Below are positions 1 to 8,509 of a DNA stretch of 39,407 nt, one piece after another. The notes beneath the pieces are model-generated. The model had not been told where the DNA came from. It was given only the letters and a program-made list of their open reading frames with translations, and did not search any database. The DNA lies in contig JAJRVJ010000021.1 of the NCBI GenBank assembly GCA_024277435.1, forward strand, positions 1 to 39,407, read 5' to 3'. The stretch comes from Patescibacteria group bacterium (GTDB lineage: Bacteria; Patescibacteriota; Patescibacteriia; UBA9570). Position numbers and translations under genes: made by a program. Each line of letters starts with the position of its first letter. Position 1 is the stretch's first letter.

Positions 1-175
1 GCACAGCATTGTATGCCTGAGTAACTTTATCGGTTGCAACAGATTCAATTCGATCGGATTGAATTTCTGGCAAATCAATATTAGCTCGAATAATCGAGAT
101 ATCATATGATTGCAATACTTCAGCTACCTCTTTGGCTTTTTGATCATTGCCGGTTACGAAAGCAATTTCCCTCAT
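1..175 (-). CDS. Ham1/RdgB-family nucleotide pyrophosphatase (partial, 3' end outside window)
   Basis: Only the first 58 codons are present; the gene continues past the left edge. The start ATG is at 175. The protein begins MREIAFVTGNDQKAKEVAEV, the signature N-terminus of the Ham1/ITPA/RdgB family (FVTGN..K..E), followed by DLPEIQ, also typical of the family. Known members hydrolyse XTP, dITP and ITP to monophosphates and so keep deaminated purines out of DNA and RNA. The ATG overlaps the TGA of the upstream NAD kinase gene in an ATGA arrangement, so the two are probably translationally coupled. Family assignment is firm for so short a piece; substrate is inferred from the family. Confidence 0.82.
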   Translation of the reverse strand, partial: MREIAFVTGNDQKAKEVAEVLQSYDISIIRANIDLPEIQSDRIESVATDKVTQAYNAV

Positions 176-942
176 GCGATTGGCGTTGAACAAATCTGAC
201 AAAATCCTAACGGGATACGCTCCTCGCCAATACCAATGTTATATTGTCGATAATGCTTTCCCTTAAAATAGACAATGTGTGTTGAGCGATGAGATTTTCG
301 TATCATTACTTTTTGCCCTTTATCAATAGGGATAAATTTACGAGAGTTATCAGCAACAACCACACCTGGACCTCGATTCACTTTGACGGTAACTGTTGTG
401 TTATCAGATATTACCAAATGACCAACATTATTTACCGTATTATTAAAAGCCACTCCTAACCCTTCTCGAAACACACTATGTGTAACACTTTGATAATAAC
501 CCGTACTACCCAATGGTGTAGCAACTATTAAACCATCTCCCAAATATTGATTACCATACTGCTCTCCATTCAAAAATACATCATATCGCAAACTCGTATT
601 AATCGCTGAGTGACCAACAATAATATCATTTAATCCATATAGAGTTTCACCCTTAATCTGAGCTTCTAAGAGCGGGTGCTCCACTAGCTCATAACGACCC
701 TTAACTAATTTTTCTAGAATGCGCTCTCGAGTAATGCGAGCACAATTATGACACACTCTACTATGACGAATCATTACTTTTGGTATACCAGGATAATGCC
801 GTTCAGCATAGAGCAATGTACCATCCCCTCCATAGCAAAGAATAAAATCTGGCTTTGTACGAACAATAGTAATTTCCGGATAATGTTTCCGGATGTAACG
901 AACAAGCTCAGTTTTCTTTAGGCCTGTAACAATTACTCTCAT
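172..942 (-). CDS. nadK: NAD kinase
   Basis: A 256-residue protein of usual length for bacterial NAD kinase, which phosphorylates NAD to NADP in the cytoplasm. The diagnostic motifs are in order: GGDGT at residues 38-42 (phosphate/ATP-binding loop), a LND motif at about 104-106, and GDGLIVATPLGSTGYY at about 135-150 (the conserved GDG..vaTP.GSTaY block). The N-terminal alpha/beta part before GGDGT is short. It lies between an aminotransferase gene 21 bases upstream and the Ham1-like gene, with which it shares an ATGA overlap. An extended -10 box sits 10 bases before the ATG, so it may also be transcribed separately from an almost leaderless promoter. No Shine-Dalgarno sequence is visible. Confidence 0.92.
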   Translation of the reverse strand: MRVIVTGLKKTELVRYIRKHYPEITIVRTKPDFILCYGGDGTLLYAERHYPGIPKVMIRHSRVCHNCARITRERILEKLVKGRYELVEHPLLEAQIKGETLYGLNDIIVGHSAINTSLRYDVFLNGEQYGNQYLGDGLIVATPLGSTGYYQSVTHSVFREGLGVAFNNTVNNVGHLVISDNTTVTVKVNRGPGVVVADNSRKFIPIDKGQKVMIRKSHRSTHIVYFKGKHYRQYNIGIGEERIPLGFCQICSTPIA

Positions 943-951
943 ATATACAAA

Positions 952-960
952 ATTATATCA
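952..960 (-). promoter_or_regulatory. Extended -10 promoter of the NAD kinase gene
   Basis: On the minus strand the bases read TGATATAAT, a perfect extended -10 (TGnTATAAT). No good -35 is seen, which is normal for extended -10 promoters. Transcription should start about 7 bases downstream, only two or three bases before the ATG at 942, giving a leaderless or nearly leaderless mRNA. The placement is seen; activity is inferred. Confidence 0.5.
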
Positions 961-963
961 TAT

Positions 964-2118
964 TTATGTGTAGCTAGCTACACAATTACTAATACGCTTA
1001 CATGCCTCTTCTATATTTGCTAATGAATTTGCAAATGACATACGAATATACCCATCTTTTCCAAAATATTTTCCTGGCACAATCGCCACTCCGAAATCAT
1101 TGAGTAATCGCTCACAAAATTCTTCAGAATCATGTGTAAGACTTGTAACATCAATAAATATATAAAATGCTCCTTGCGGCGGAATTGCCTCCAAATGCGA
1201 TTCAGTTTTTATCCAGTCCATAAGATATACACGACGCTCTTTGAGTTTCTGTAAATATTCAGCTGTACTTTTATCCGCTAGCCGCAGCGCAACAACTGAT
1301 GCCTCCTGCACAACATTGGCTACATTACCAGCTAAATGACTTTGGAGAGACTTACAGCGCTCTATAAACTGCTCTGACCCCGCTATGTACCCCATTCGCC
1401 AACCAGTCATTGCACCGGCCTTAGAAACGCCATTTACAATAATGGCTCGCTCGTATGCTAGCTTTGCGAATGATACAAATGTATTTTCTCCATATACCAG
1501 GCGTTCATATATTTCATCAGAAATAATCCACAAATCATGCCGCTCAGCCAATTGCGCAACTTTTTCTAAATCCTCTTGCGGATACACAGCTCCAGTTGGA
1601 TTATTTGGATAATTAAGCACTATTCCTACGGTGTTATCTGTAATAGCTTCAGCCATTGCATCTATATCCAATTGAAATTGATCGGTTGTTGATGTAAATA
1701 CAGGCACACCAGAAGCTAATGTAATTTGCTCTGCATAACTCACCCATCCAGGAACCGGAACAATGACTTCATCTCCAGGATTTACTAATGCCTGAAAGCA
1801 ACTATATAAAGCCTGCTTAGCTCCATTAGTAATAAGTATTTGATTAACAGTATATGTAAGATCGTGGGTAGATTGTAAATACTCGCAAACAGCTTTGCGC
1901 GTTTCTTCCATGCCTTGGGGATTTGTATAATGATTCGGATCATTATCTAAGGCTGCATGAGCAGCAGCAACTACTTCAGTAACTGGATCAAAATCTAGTT
2001 CACCAACACTAAGATTGATAACTGATTTCCCTTCAGCTATTAAACGCTTGGCTTGAGTATCTAACCGAACCGTTTGCGATGGCTCAATTCCAGCTACCCG
2101 ATCACTAATTTTGATCAT
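964..2118 (-). CDS. Class I PLP-dependent aminotransferase (aspartate/aromatic type)
   Basis: A 384-residue fold-type I aminotransferase that moves an amino group between an amino acid and a 2-oxo acid using pyridoxal phosphate. Visible landmarks are YPNNPTG at 170-176, SDEIYE at 200-205 (Asp contacting the PLP ring nitrogen), and VNGVSKAGAMTGWRMGY with the Schiff-base lysine K233. A C-terminal YIRMSFA holds the substrate-carboxylate arginine. I chose the ATG at 2118 because the motif MIKISDRVAGIEPS is the standard N-terminus of the family; upstream in-frame codons lie inside the neighbouring gene. It overlaps the 3' end of the upstream membrane-protein gene by 14 bases. It resembles AspC/PatA-type enzymes, but the exact substrate (aspartate, aromatic or prephenate) cannot be read from sequence alone. 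Confidence 0.9.
   Translation of the reverse strand: MIKISDRVAGIEPSQTVRLDTQAKRLIAEGKSVINLSVGELDFDPVTEVVAAAHAALDNDPNHYTNPQGMEETRKAVCEYLQSTHDLTYTVNQILITNGAKQALYSCFQALVNPGDEVIVPVPGWVSYAEQITLASGVPVFTSTTDQFQLDIDAMAEAITDNTVGIVLNYPNNPTGAVYPQEDLEKVAQLAERHDLWIISDEIYERLVYGENTFVSFAKLAYERAIIVNGVSKAGAMTGWRMGYIAGSEQFIERCKSLQSHLAGNVANVVQEASVVALRLADKSTAEYLQKLKERRVYLMDWIKTESHLEAIPPQGAFYIFIDVTSLTHDSEEFCERLLNDFGVAIVPGKYFGKDGYIRMSFANSLANIEEACKRISNCVASYT
967..984. repeat. 18-bp perfect palindrome at the end of the aminotransferase gene
   Basis: TGTGTAGCTAGCTACACA is a perfect inverted repeat occupying the last six sense codons of the aminotransferase gene, directly before its TAA. In RNA it could fold as a hairpin around the stop codon. 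No T-run follows on the minus strand, so it is not a standard intrinsic terminator. It could be a weak terminator, an mRNA 3' stabiliser, or a protein site next to the promoter of the following gene. Confidence 0.6.
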
Positions 2119-3715
2119 AAATTTCTTCACGTTTCTCACGCATGTATGCGAACCAATCCTCAAAGACATCAACAATGAGCTTGAATGGTGCTTCAATAAT
2201 AACGTCGAGAATAAATACAAATACATTGATTTTAGAAAAATTCACCGACAACCAACGACCAGCTCGTACAATTGGTATTGAAAAGAAATCAACGATTGCG
2301 CCAAGTAAACCAGTCTTTTTATCAAGTACTACTAAATCTTTTGCCATTTGTCGTACACGAACACCAAAGAAACTCACTAATGTTAAAAATACAACGAACA
2401 ATAAAGCGCCGAGCCAGTTGAATTTTAACATGTATAAAATGACGATCAATGAACCAAACGTAATAAAAAATGCCGAAGAATAGAGAATTCGAAAGATAAA
2501 TTTAGCGAACCCACTCCGAATCTGTTTTGAACGCACCTGATAGACAATTTCCTTACCTTCGTAATGATACACGAGATCATTGATGCCCTCGATAATTTTT
2601 TGAGTATTTTCTTTAGCTGGAATATGCACCACTAATGCAATAATAAACAACAATGTTGGATGAAATAATATATTAATAGCGATAGGAATATAATTAAGGT
2701 GGCCAATAAAAATAAAATCATATGGCACTTCTAGTACAATAGCCATAGTCATTTTCGTAATAAACAAATAAATGATACTACGAAGACTTGTGCGGCGCAG
2801 ACGCGACTTAACTTCCTTGTACTTATCTTGAGTAGTTAATTCAATGGCCTCTTCTAAACTTTCTGGATTCTCTAGTAAGCTGGTTGGATTCTCCTGATTC
2901 CTAAATATGTCATGCAAGATCACAAAAAGAATATTGACTTTTTTTAACTGACGCGCCAATCGATCTTGTAGCGGATGCCGAATCTGTTGTTCTAATGTTG
3001 CTCGAACATTAATAACATTTTGTGCAATTCTGTTAATGGTATCCTCCTTACCCTCTTTCCAGTCTGGGTAAAAATACTTCAATAAGTGATAACTTGTTAA
3101 GTCAAAATCATACTGCCCATAGGTACGTAATGTGGCAATATAAATTTGCACCTTACGTTCATCTTCAGAAATATTTTTAGATAATACATCTACGCGCTCA
3201 AGCATCGTAGAATAGACAAACTCAATCATACCCTGACGCTCCCATGAAAATTGAAGAATATCTTCAATCTCACAAGACAACATCGTAATAGACCAATCAA
3301 ATACTTCTTCGCGCTGCCTTGCATCAAGCGGTGGAATTGCTTTATTCAGTAATCGAGCATATTTAGTTGTTGCTTTAGAAATTTCTTCAAGCGCTGCTTG
3401 CGGTAAGGTATTATTTGCTATGTAACCACCTCGAATCAATTCAGCAATTAATGGCTTTGTAATAGATGCTGGATCAACACCTGGCAGAAACCTCCGTCGC
3501 AATATACGCTCAATAGCAGTTTTAACTAATAAATTTTCCTATTTATAATCAACTGCGTTACGAATTTTTTCATAAAAAAACGCCACCCGACCAATTGCCT
3601 CGGATATCTTTATTTTGGGAACATGTTCGTTCTGTTCCTCAGTTTTTTTCTGTTTATCGTAGCTCTGAACTAACCGTTGAACGGATGCGGGAACAGTATA
3701 ATTTTTATCAGCCAT
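2105..3715 (-). pseudogene. CPR-type membrane protein gene interrupted by an in-frame TAG
   Basis: Read from the ATG at 3715, the frame gives 58 residues ending in IRNAVDYK, then a TAG at 3539-3541. It continues without any frame change as ENLLVKTAIERILRRRFLPG and a further 450 residues. The sequence on both sides of the stop reads as one continuous domain, and GAG to TAG is a single base change. The C-terminal two thirds contain about five hydrophobic segments (roughly codons 310-370 and 415-460 of the joined frame) and end in a charged, amphipathic tail. After the TAG the first possible restart is a TTG at 3502; no ATG is near. A promoter lies just before 3715. The family is not one I can name functionally. 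The stop may be a real nonsense mutation, a population variant, a sequencing error or a read-through site. Confidence 0.72.
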
Positions 3716-3724
3716 AATGGGCTA

Positions 3725-3752
3725 ATTATAGCAAAATTTCGTAATTTGTCTA
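3725..3752 (-). promoter_or_regulatory. Sigma-70 promoter before the membrane-protein operon
   Basis: On the minus strand a TAGACA -35 box (3747-3752) is followed after 16 bases by a perfect TATAAT -10 box (3725-3730). Transcription should start near 3718, only about three bases before the ATG at 3715, so the transcript is essentially leaderless. It would drive the membrane protein, aminotransferase, NAD kinase and Ham1-like genes. Confidence 0.68.
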
Positions 3753-3774
3753 CCTATGAAATAGACTGTAAACA

Positions 3775-4239
3775 CTAGTCCTTAAGAACTACATCTATAG
3801 ACTGTATATAGCGCCAAATAATGTCAAAATGATCAAAAGCCATATCTGCTTCATCGGGTAAGGCATCTAATGGAAACCACTGCATTTCACTAACTTCACT
3901 TGGATCAATCTCACCAACTTTTTCAATAGGCTTCGCAAGAAACACAAAACTAATGTTTTGCCTATCATCACCCTTACGATTTGGTTCATCAAGAATCGTA
4001 AAGAGGTCATAAATCTCACACGTATAACCAGCTTCCTCATGTAATTCTCGCATCGCTGCCTCAACCGCTGTTTCATCACGATCCATATAACCACCAGGCA
4101 GGCACCACTTACCACCTTCACGCAAGGAGTCCGCCCGCCTGGTTAACAAAATGGTTTTTTTATCTATAAGCAGCACATCTACAACGGCGTGTCGTAAATG
4201 ACTAGTTTGCTTACCAGATTCAAATGTACAATTAAGCAT
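3775..4239 (-). CDS. Nudix hydrolase
   Basis: A 154-residue single-domain Nudix protein. The Nudix box is complete: G50, then E56, then R64-E65-L66-H67-E68-E69-A70-G71-Y72, matching GX5EX7REUXEEXGU; the paired glutamates bind the catalytic divalent metals. Family members hydrolyse nucleoside diphosphates linked to another group. The features LLTRRA before the box and WFPLDALP after it are common in ADP-ribose and oxidised-nucleotide hydrolases, but the substrate cannot be decided. The gene follows the RNA methyltransferase gene by 21 bases with no visible terminator, so they are probably one transcript. Together with the Ham1-like protein it suggests nucleotide-pool cleaning. Confidence 0.9.
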   Translation of the reverse strand: MLNCTFESGKQTSHLRHAVVDVLLIDKKTILLTRRADSLREGGKWCLPGGYMDRDETAVEAAMRELHEEAGYTCEIYDLFTILDEPNRKGDDRQNISFVFLAKPIEKVGEIDPSEVSEMQWFPLDALPDEADMAFDHFDIIWRYIQSIDVVLKD

Positions 4240-4260
4240 AAGAGAATATATTATTATTTA

Positions 4261-5559
4261 TTATGTTCTATCAAGAACCCACAATGCTTCAATATGTGGT
4301 GTTCTAGGGAAAAAATTATAGAGTTGATAATGCACTGAAGTATATTTACCGGAAAGCAGCTGAATATCTCTTGCTTGTGTAGATAAGTTGCATGATAAGT
4401 ACAATATGCGCGGCGGGCCAACCTCTAATAATCGCTCAACAACATCCTTATGCAACCCAGCGCGTGGTGGATCAACTATTACCGTATGTTCATCGGTAAT
4501 GCTATCAAGCATATGCTCCGCCTCCTGTAGTATAGCCTTAGCGTTATCAATAGCGTTCGACTCAATGTTTTTATTGGCATAGTCTGTAGCTTCTTCATTA
4601 TTTTCTACAAGCAATACTTCCGTTACCGCTGATGCGAGTGGTAGCCCTATTGCTCCAACACCTGAATAATAATCTATCAATGGCTTATTTGGTAGCACCC
4701 ATTTAGCAATGTCATTTAATGCCATCTCGAATACCGGGATATTCACTTGAAAAAAACCAAGCAAACCAAATTGTAATTTCACGCCTCGTAAATGTGCTTC
4801 TAAATATTCTTGACCAGCGCTATGCATATGCTCCGTTGGTACGGAAGCTGGACTTTTTGGGTTTGAGAAATAAACATGAAACCCTAAGAGATCGTCCGTG
4901 AGCTCTGGATATGAATCAACGGAAATCATATTCTTCACAAACAGCGCGGCTACTGCCTTCCCTTCTCCATTACTACGAACAATGAGAGACTTCACATCAT
5001 AACGCCCAAGACCCTTTTCGTTTATCCAAGCTAAAATATATGCGGCAACAGAATTAATTACCGGCTCAGCCAACTCGGATGATTGTACTGGTATTTTATA
5101 GCGTTTACCCCGTTGAAAAAAAGCCAAATCCATTCCATCACCACGTGGATCGTCATCATCATATTCAAAAAAGCTAAATTCAATTTTATTACGATATCCA
5201 TATATTTGCTCATAATTTGCAATAATGGGTTTACTATCTGGAACCGTGAGTTTACCAATACGTTCATATGTTTCTTGAGCTACCTGCTCCTTATATCTAT
5301 TTTCCTGCTCGAAAGACATGATAGCCCAGGGACTGCTTGATAAATAGTGTGGCTCTACAGGATCTTCTCGTTGCTCTGAAGGATTTTTAATAACGGTAGC
5401 AATACCTTCGAGATGACTTTTCCGCTTTTTAGTTATCTCAACAGTAACATCTTCACCCGGTAATGCATTCCATACAAACACGGGCATACCATCATGATAC
5501 GCTAGAGCTTGCCCGCCAAATACAAGCTTATCTACATGAACATCAATAATTTTATTCAT
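4261..5559 (-). CDS. 23S rRNA/tRNA (uracil-5-)-methyltransferase, RlmD/TrmA family, lacking the Fe-S cysteines
   Basis: A 432-residue SAM-dependent m5U methyltransferase. An N-terminal TRAM/OB domain (about residues 1-58) is followed by the central domain (YGYRNKIEFSF near 120-130) and a Rossmann methyltransferase domain. The latter shows DYYSGVGAIGLPLA (296-309, SAM loop), IVDPPRAG (361-368) and YLSCNLST, whose C390 is the catalytic nucleophile. The general base glutamate region HIEALWVLDR is at the C-terminus. In RumA-type enzymes four cysteines near residue 70-90 hold a 4Fe-4S cluster; here the matching stretch EPHYLSSSPWAIMSFEQENR has none. It overlaps the next upstream gene by 8 bases. 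Whether the target is rRNA U747/U1939 or tRNA U54 cannot be told. Confidence 0.88.
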   Translation of the reverse strand: MNKIIDVHVDKLVFGGQALAYHDGMPVFVWNALPGEDVTVEITKKRKSHLEGIATVIKNPSEQREDPVEPHYLSSSPWAIMSFEQENRYKEQVAQETYERIGKLTVPDSKPIIANYEQIYGYRNKIEFSFFEYDDDDPRGDGMDLAFFQRGKRYKIPVQSSELAEPVINSVAAYILAWINEKGLGRYDVKSLIVRSNGEGKAVAALFVKNMISVDSYPELTDDLLGFHVYFSNPKSPASVPTEHMHSAGQEYLEAHLRGVKLQFGLLGFFQVNIPVFEMALNDIAKWVLPNKPLIDYYSGVGAIGLPLASAVTEVLLVENNEEATDYANKNIESNAIDNAKAILQEAEHMLDSITDEHTVIVDPPRAGLHKDVVERLLEVGPPRILYLSCNLSTQARDIQLLSGKYTSVHYQLYNFFPRTPHIEALWVLDRT

Positions 5560-6061
5560 GTAGATAAGAAATTATTGCTTTGCAAAATGCTGGCAAATCA
5601 TTCGGTGTGCGAGATGTTATAAGACTCCCATCTACCACCACTTCTTCATCTACATAGTTAGCCCCAGCATTACGAATATCATCAGCAATTGCATAGTAGC
5701 ACGTAGCGGTCTTCCCTTTTACAATATCAGCCGACACAGGAATCCAGGCACCATGACAAATTGATGCCACAAGCTTATCTACATCATGCATCTGCTTAAC
5801 AAAATTAATCATATCACGAGTTTTACGCATTAAGTCTGGAGCAAATCCCCCAGGTATAATTACAGCATCATATTCTAATGGCGTTACTTCCGTGATTGCT
5901 TTATGAACCTCTAACGGATAACCATACTTACCTGTATAAGTAGTTTTTTTCATGCCGATAAAATCAACTGTATACCCTTCTTCAATTAACCTAAAATAGG
6001 GATACCATACCTCTTGGTCCTGGTAAAGATCCTCAACGAGAAGTGCGATACGTTTTGACAT
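5552..6061 (-). CDS. DJ-1/PfpI-family protein (class I glutamine amidotransferase-like)
   Basis: A 169-residue protein with the PfpI/YhbO fold. The nucleophile elbow is ASICHGAW with C102-H103, and the partner glutamate lies early in the protein (E10 in LLVEDLYQ). YDAVIIPGGFAPDLMR is the typical strand-loop before the elbow, and DGSLITSRTPNDLPAFC the typical C-terminal block. Members are described as intracellular proteases, chaperones or protein/nucleic-acid deglycases that repair methylglyoxal damage; the true activity is disputed for the family. The gene starts with an ATG at 6061 and its end overlaps the methyltransferase start by 8 bases. Confidence 0.9.
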   Translation of the reverse strand: MSKRIALLVEDLYQDQEVWYPYFRLIEEGYTVDFIGMKKTTYTGKYGYPLEVHKAITEVTPLEYDAVIIPGGFAPDLMRKTRDMINFVKQMHDVDKLVASICHGAWIPVSADIVKGKTATCYYAIADDIRNAGANYVDEEVVVDGSLITSRTPNDLPAFCKAIISYLHE

Positions 6062-6109
6062 AACTATAAATAAAACAAACTTATAAGAGTAGATGCATTG
6101 TACAGCATA

Positions 6110-6424
6110 TTATAAGTGTGTAAACCAATACTTTATTTTACGTATTACCCACCAAACTAATACAAATGGCGCATTCACCATTAACCACGCTAACAGCGCC
6201 GCGACAATATTTAATACCACTACATTATCAACAAAAGCTGGCATAGTTACCAAATAATCAAATGGTGGGATTTCAAAATACAGAGCTGCAATAGAAAATC
6301 CTAGCGTTACAATCACCCATAGCACGAGGCCAGCCTTACGCAATTGCGCATAACCAAAGGGTAAGCCACTATCAGCTGAATCCGACATATTGTTTAACGG
6401 CATAATTGGCGGTAAATCTGGCAT
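6110..6424 (-). CDS. Small membrane protein, unknown function
   Basis: A 104-residue protein not recognised by family. It begins with a polar, proline-rich stretch of about 28 residues, then has two long hydrophobic segments near residues 30-52 and 65-92, the second rich in aromatic residues (VLVWWVIRKIKYW). The basic end suggests a cytoplasmic C-terminus. It lies 3 bases after the peroxiredoxin gene and shares its direction, so it is probably co-transcribed. A start at M13 is also possible. Confidence 0.65.
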   Translation of the reverse strand: MPDLPPIMPLNNMSDSADSGLPFGYAQLRKAGLVLWVIVTLGFSIAALYFEIPPFDYLVTMPAFVDNVVVLNIVAALLAWLMVNAPFVLVWWVIRKIKYWFTHL

Positions 6425-6427
6425 ACA

Positions 6428-6901
6428 CTATAAATTCTGAAATATACGCAAATCTCCTAATACTTCTTCCACATGTTTTTTGGGTTTTACATTTGGATAA
6501 ATTTTAGCAATGCTTCCCTCAGGATCAATTAAAAATGATGATCGCACAATACCAATAATTTCCTTCCCAAATATTTTCTTCGGCTTCCATACATCGTACA
6601 ACTCACAAACACTATGGTCACTATCTGCTAATAAAGGAAATGATAAATTATATTTATCAGCAAATTTCTTATGACTCCTCTCATCATCGGCGCTAATACC
6701 AAATACAACCGCATCAATATCAGTTAATACTGGAAGGTTATCCTGAAATGAGCAAGCTTCTGTTATGCATCCTGGTGTATCATCTTTTGGATAGAAATAT
6801 AACAACACCCACTGCCCTTGATAATCAGATAATGTATGCGCTACGCCACTCTGATCATTGAGCGTAAAATCTGGCGCTAGTTGCTTTACTGTTAAAGACA
6901 T
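6428..6901 (-). CDS. bcp: Thioredoxin-dependent peroxiredoxin, Bcp/PrxQ type
   Basis: A 157-residue peroxiredoxin that reduces hydrogen peroxide and organic hydroperoxides with electrons from thioredoxin. The peroxidatic cysteine is C45 in the motif TPGCITEAC; the resolving cysteine C50 is five residues later, the hallmark of the atypical 2-Cys PrxQ/Bcp group. FYPKDDTPGC and FPLLADSDHSVCELYDVW are typical of Bcp, and the length is normal. Its neighbours are a small membrane protein and a half MFS transporter. With the DipZ-like fusion further upstream it makes a modest thiol-based oxidative-stress set. Start is the ATG at 6901; no Shine-Dalgarno is visible. Confidence 0.95.
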   Translation of the reverse strand: MSLTVKQLAPDFTLNDQSGVAHTLSDYQGQWVLLYFYPKDDTPGCITEACSFQDNLPVLTDIDAVVFGISADDERSHKKFADKYNLSFPLLADSDHSVCELYDVWKPKKIFGKEIIGIVRSSFLIDPEGSIAKIYPNVKPKKHVEEVLGDLRIFQNL

Positions 6902-6920
6902 AGTTATATATTAATTACAA

Positions 6921-7487
6921 TTATTTATTTGAATGGGGAAGAAAAAACATCAACACACCACTTAGGAATGATACCATAACCATGATAATAAATAGTACTG
7001 AAAAACTGTACGCAGTTACTATATACCCACCTAATACAGCGCCAATTGCTCCAACAAAATACGACATCGCTTCCCATACGCCCCAAACCTCACCAGCGTG
7101 TCGACTACTTTGAAAACGCGAATAGAGCGCATCAAATACCGGTGCATATATTGCCTCACCCAAACCAATAATTATTTGTACAATAAACAACTGCCAGATC
7201 GTTTCAACAAACATATATGATGCAAATCCAATCGTCATTAATACATATCCAGCTATAACTATCCGTTCACTGTGCTTAATGCGATCACTACATCTACCGG
7301 AAATTAATACGGTTAATCCAGCAACGAGCGCAAAAATACCACCAGCAATACTTGCATCCATTAAATCTCCGCCAATTTCCTCAACAAACAATGCGTAAAT
7401 AGGACCCAACATAGCCCCTGCCAATAAAATCAACGCATTGGTAAGTAATAATATTCGTAATCCAGTGTTTAATATTGTCTTAGACAT
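6921..7487 (-). CDS. Half-length MFS transporter (six transmembrane segments)
   Basis: A 188-residue protein with six predicted membrane segments, about half a normal 12-helix major facilitator transporter. Between segments 2 and 3 it has the MFS loop motif SGRCSDRIKHSERIVIAGY, a form of the conserved G-x-x-x-D-R/K signature. The later stretch SSRHAGEVWGVWEAMSYFVGAIGA resembles segments 4-5 of drug/sugar exporters. The ATG start and TAA stop are clean and no second half follows, since the Bcp gene begins 20 bases later. It may work as a homodimer or be a genuine truncation. Substrate unknown. Confidence 0.8.
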   Translation of the reverse strand: MSKTILNTGLRILLLTNALILLAGAMLGPIYALFVEEIGGDLMDASIAGGIFALVAGLTVLISGRCSDRIKHSERIVIAGYVLMTIGFASYMFVETIWQLFIVQIIIGLGEAIYAPVFDALYSRFQSSRHAGEVWGVWEAMSYFVGAIGAVLGGYIVTAYSFSVLFIIMVMVSFLSGVLMFFLPHSNK

Positions 7488-7501
7488 ACAGTATAAAAAT
7501 C

Positions 7502-8509
7502 TTAAAATAATGATCTACTCGCCTCCCACATTCCATCTTCATTCTGAAATTCTTTAAGCCAATACCACCACTCAATTCCCCATAAATACACTTCTGAAAA
7601 ATCCGTCCTGCGAACATAATCAATATTGCTTCGAAATCGATCAACATTCATAGAACGATACTGCTCTGTAAGTGTGGTATCTAAAATACCATCCGACACC
7701 CAAGGCTCGACCTGTAATTCTGTAACAATTACATCATCAACAAATGAATCAATGATACCTGAGCGATACGTATAAAAGCCAGGTGGTAACGGATAGTATA
7801 GATACCCTAGATATTTATTCCACGTTACACGGTACATACTTATTCCTAATACATCAGCTAACGATGCCGAAGATACCCACGTACCTAACTCTCCACTATC
7901 GGTAACAATAATTTTTCGTGTTGGATCTAATTTACGAACTGTTTGCACGGTTTCCGCAATAAAATCATTATCTGGTCTAGGACACTCGCCAAACACCGTT
8001 AAGAATGGTTCGTTTTGAACTTGCCAGTATGAAATAGCAGAATACTCATGTAACTCAAATACCACCGTTTCCAACATTGTAATTTCTGCATCCTGTATTT
8101 CTACCTCAGAATACTCACTCGTCCAATCTGGCTGATGACACTCTGGCCAACGCGGAACTCGTCTACCAATCACTAAGATTATCTCAGCATCACGCTGCTC
8201 CGCTTCATCTAACATCCATTTAACATCATCAAGCCACACCACACCCTGTTCTTGCTCGATCTCATCCCAATACACTGGAATACGGAAGGCACGTACCTCT
8301 AAATCATCCAACGCCGCTACATACACTTCCTTCCAATCCAATCCTAATGAAGAAGCGTACATCGTACTAAACGTTACACCAAATGTTGTATCAGTGATTG
8401 GATAACGATTACCACCCTGTTTACTAAGCAATATCCAAATGCCCACAATCACAATAGCAGTAATAATGATAATTGCGATACCGCTAAGAATCTTCTTCAT
8501 GGGCTCCAT
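7502..8509 (-). CDS. Membrane-anchored TIM-barrel glycoside hydrolase (clan A-like)
   Basis: A 335-residue protein with an N-terminal signal anchor (hydrophobic residues about 7-29 after MKK) and an extracytoplasmic domain that looks like a clan GH-A (beta/alpha)8 barrel. The catalytic pair is visible: WQVQNEPF with the acid/base E167 and VTELQVEPW with the nucleophile E264, the NEP and strand-7 glutamates of the clan. FRIPVYWDEIEQEQG and RRVPRWPEC also fit. I cannot assign the GH family (GH5, GH39 and GH42 are all possible). The start overlaps the end of the GH1 gene by 26 bases (17 if M4 is used), so they are coupled. A job trimming external glycans for the GH1 enzyme and the transporter is inferred. 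Confidence 0.75.
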   Translation of the reverse strand: MEPMKKILSGIAIIIITAIVIVGIWILLSKQGGNRYPITDTTFGVTFSTMYASSLGLDWKEVYVAALDDLEVRAFRIPVYWDEIEQEQGVVWLDDVKWMLDEAEQRDAEIILVIGRRVPRWPECHQPDWTSEYSEVEIQDAEITMLETVVFELHEYSAISYWQVQNEPFLTVFGECPRPDNDFIAETVQTVRKLDPTRKIIVTDSGELGTWVSSASLADVLGISMYRVTWNKYLGYLYYPLPPGFYTYRSGIIDSFVDDVIVTELQVEPWVSDGILDTTLTEQYRSMNVDRFRSNIDYVRRTDFSEVYLWGIEWWYWLKEFQNEDGMWEASRSLF

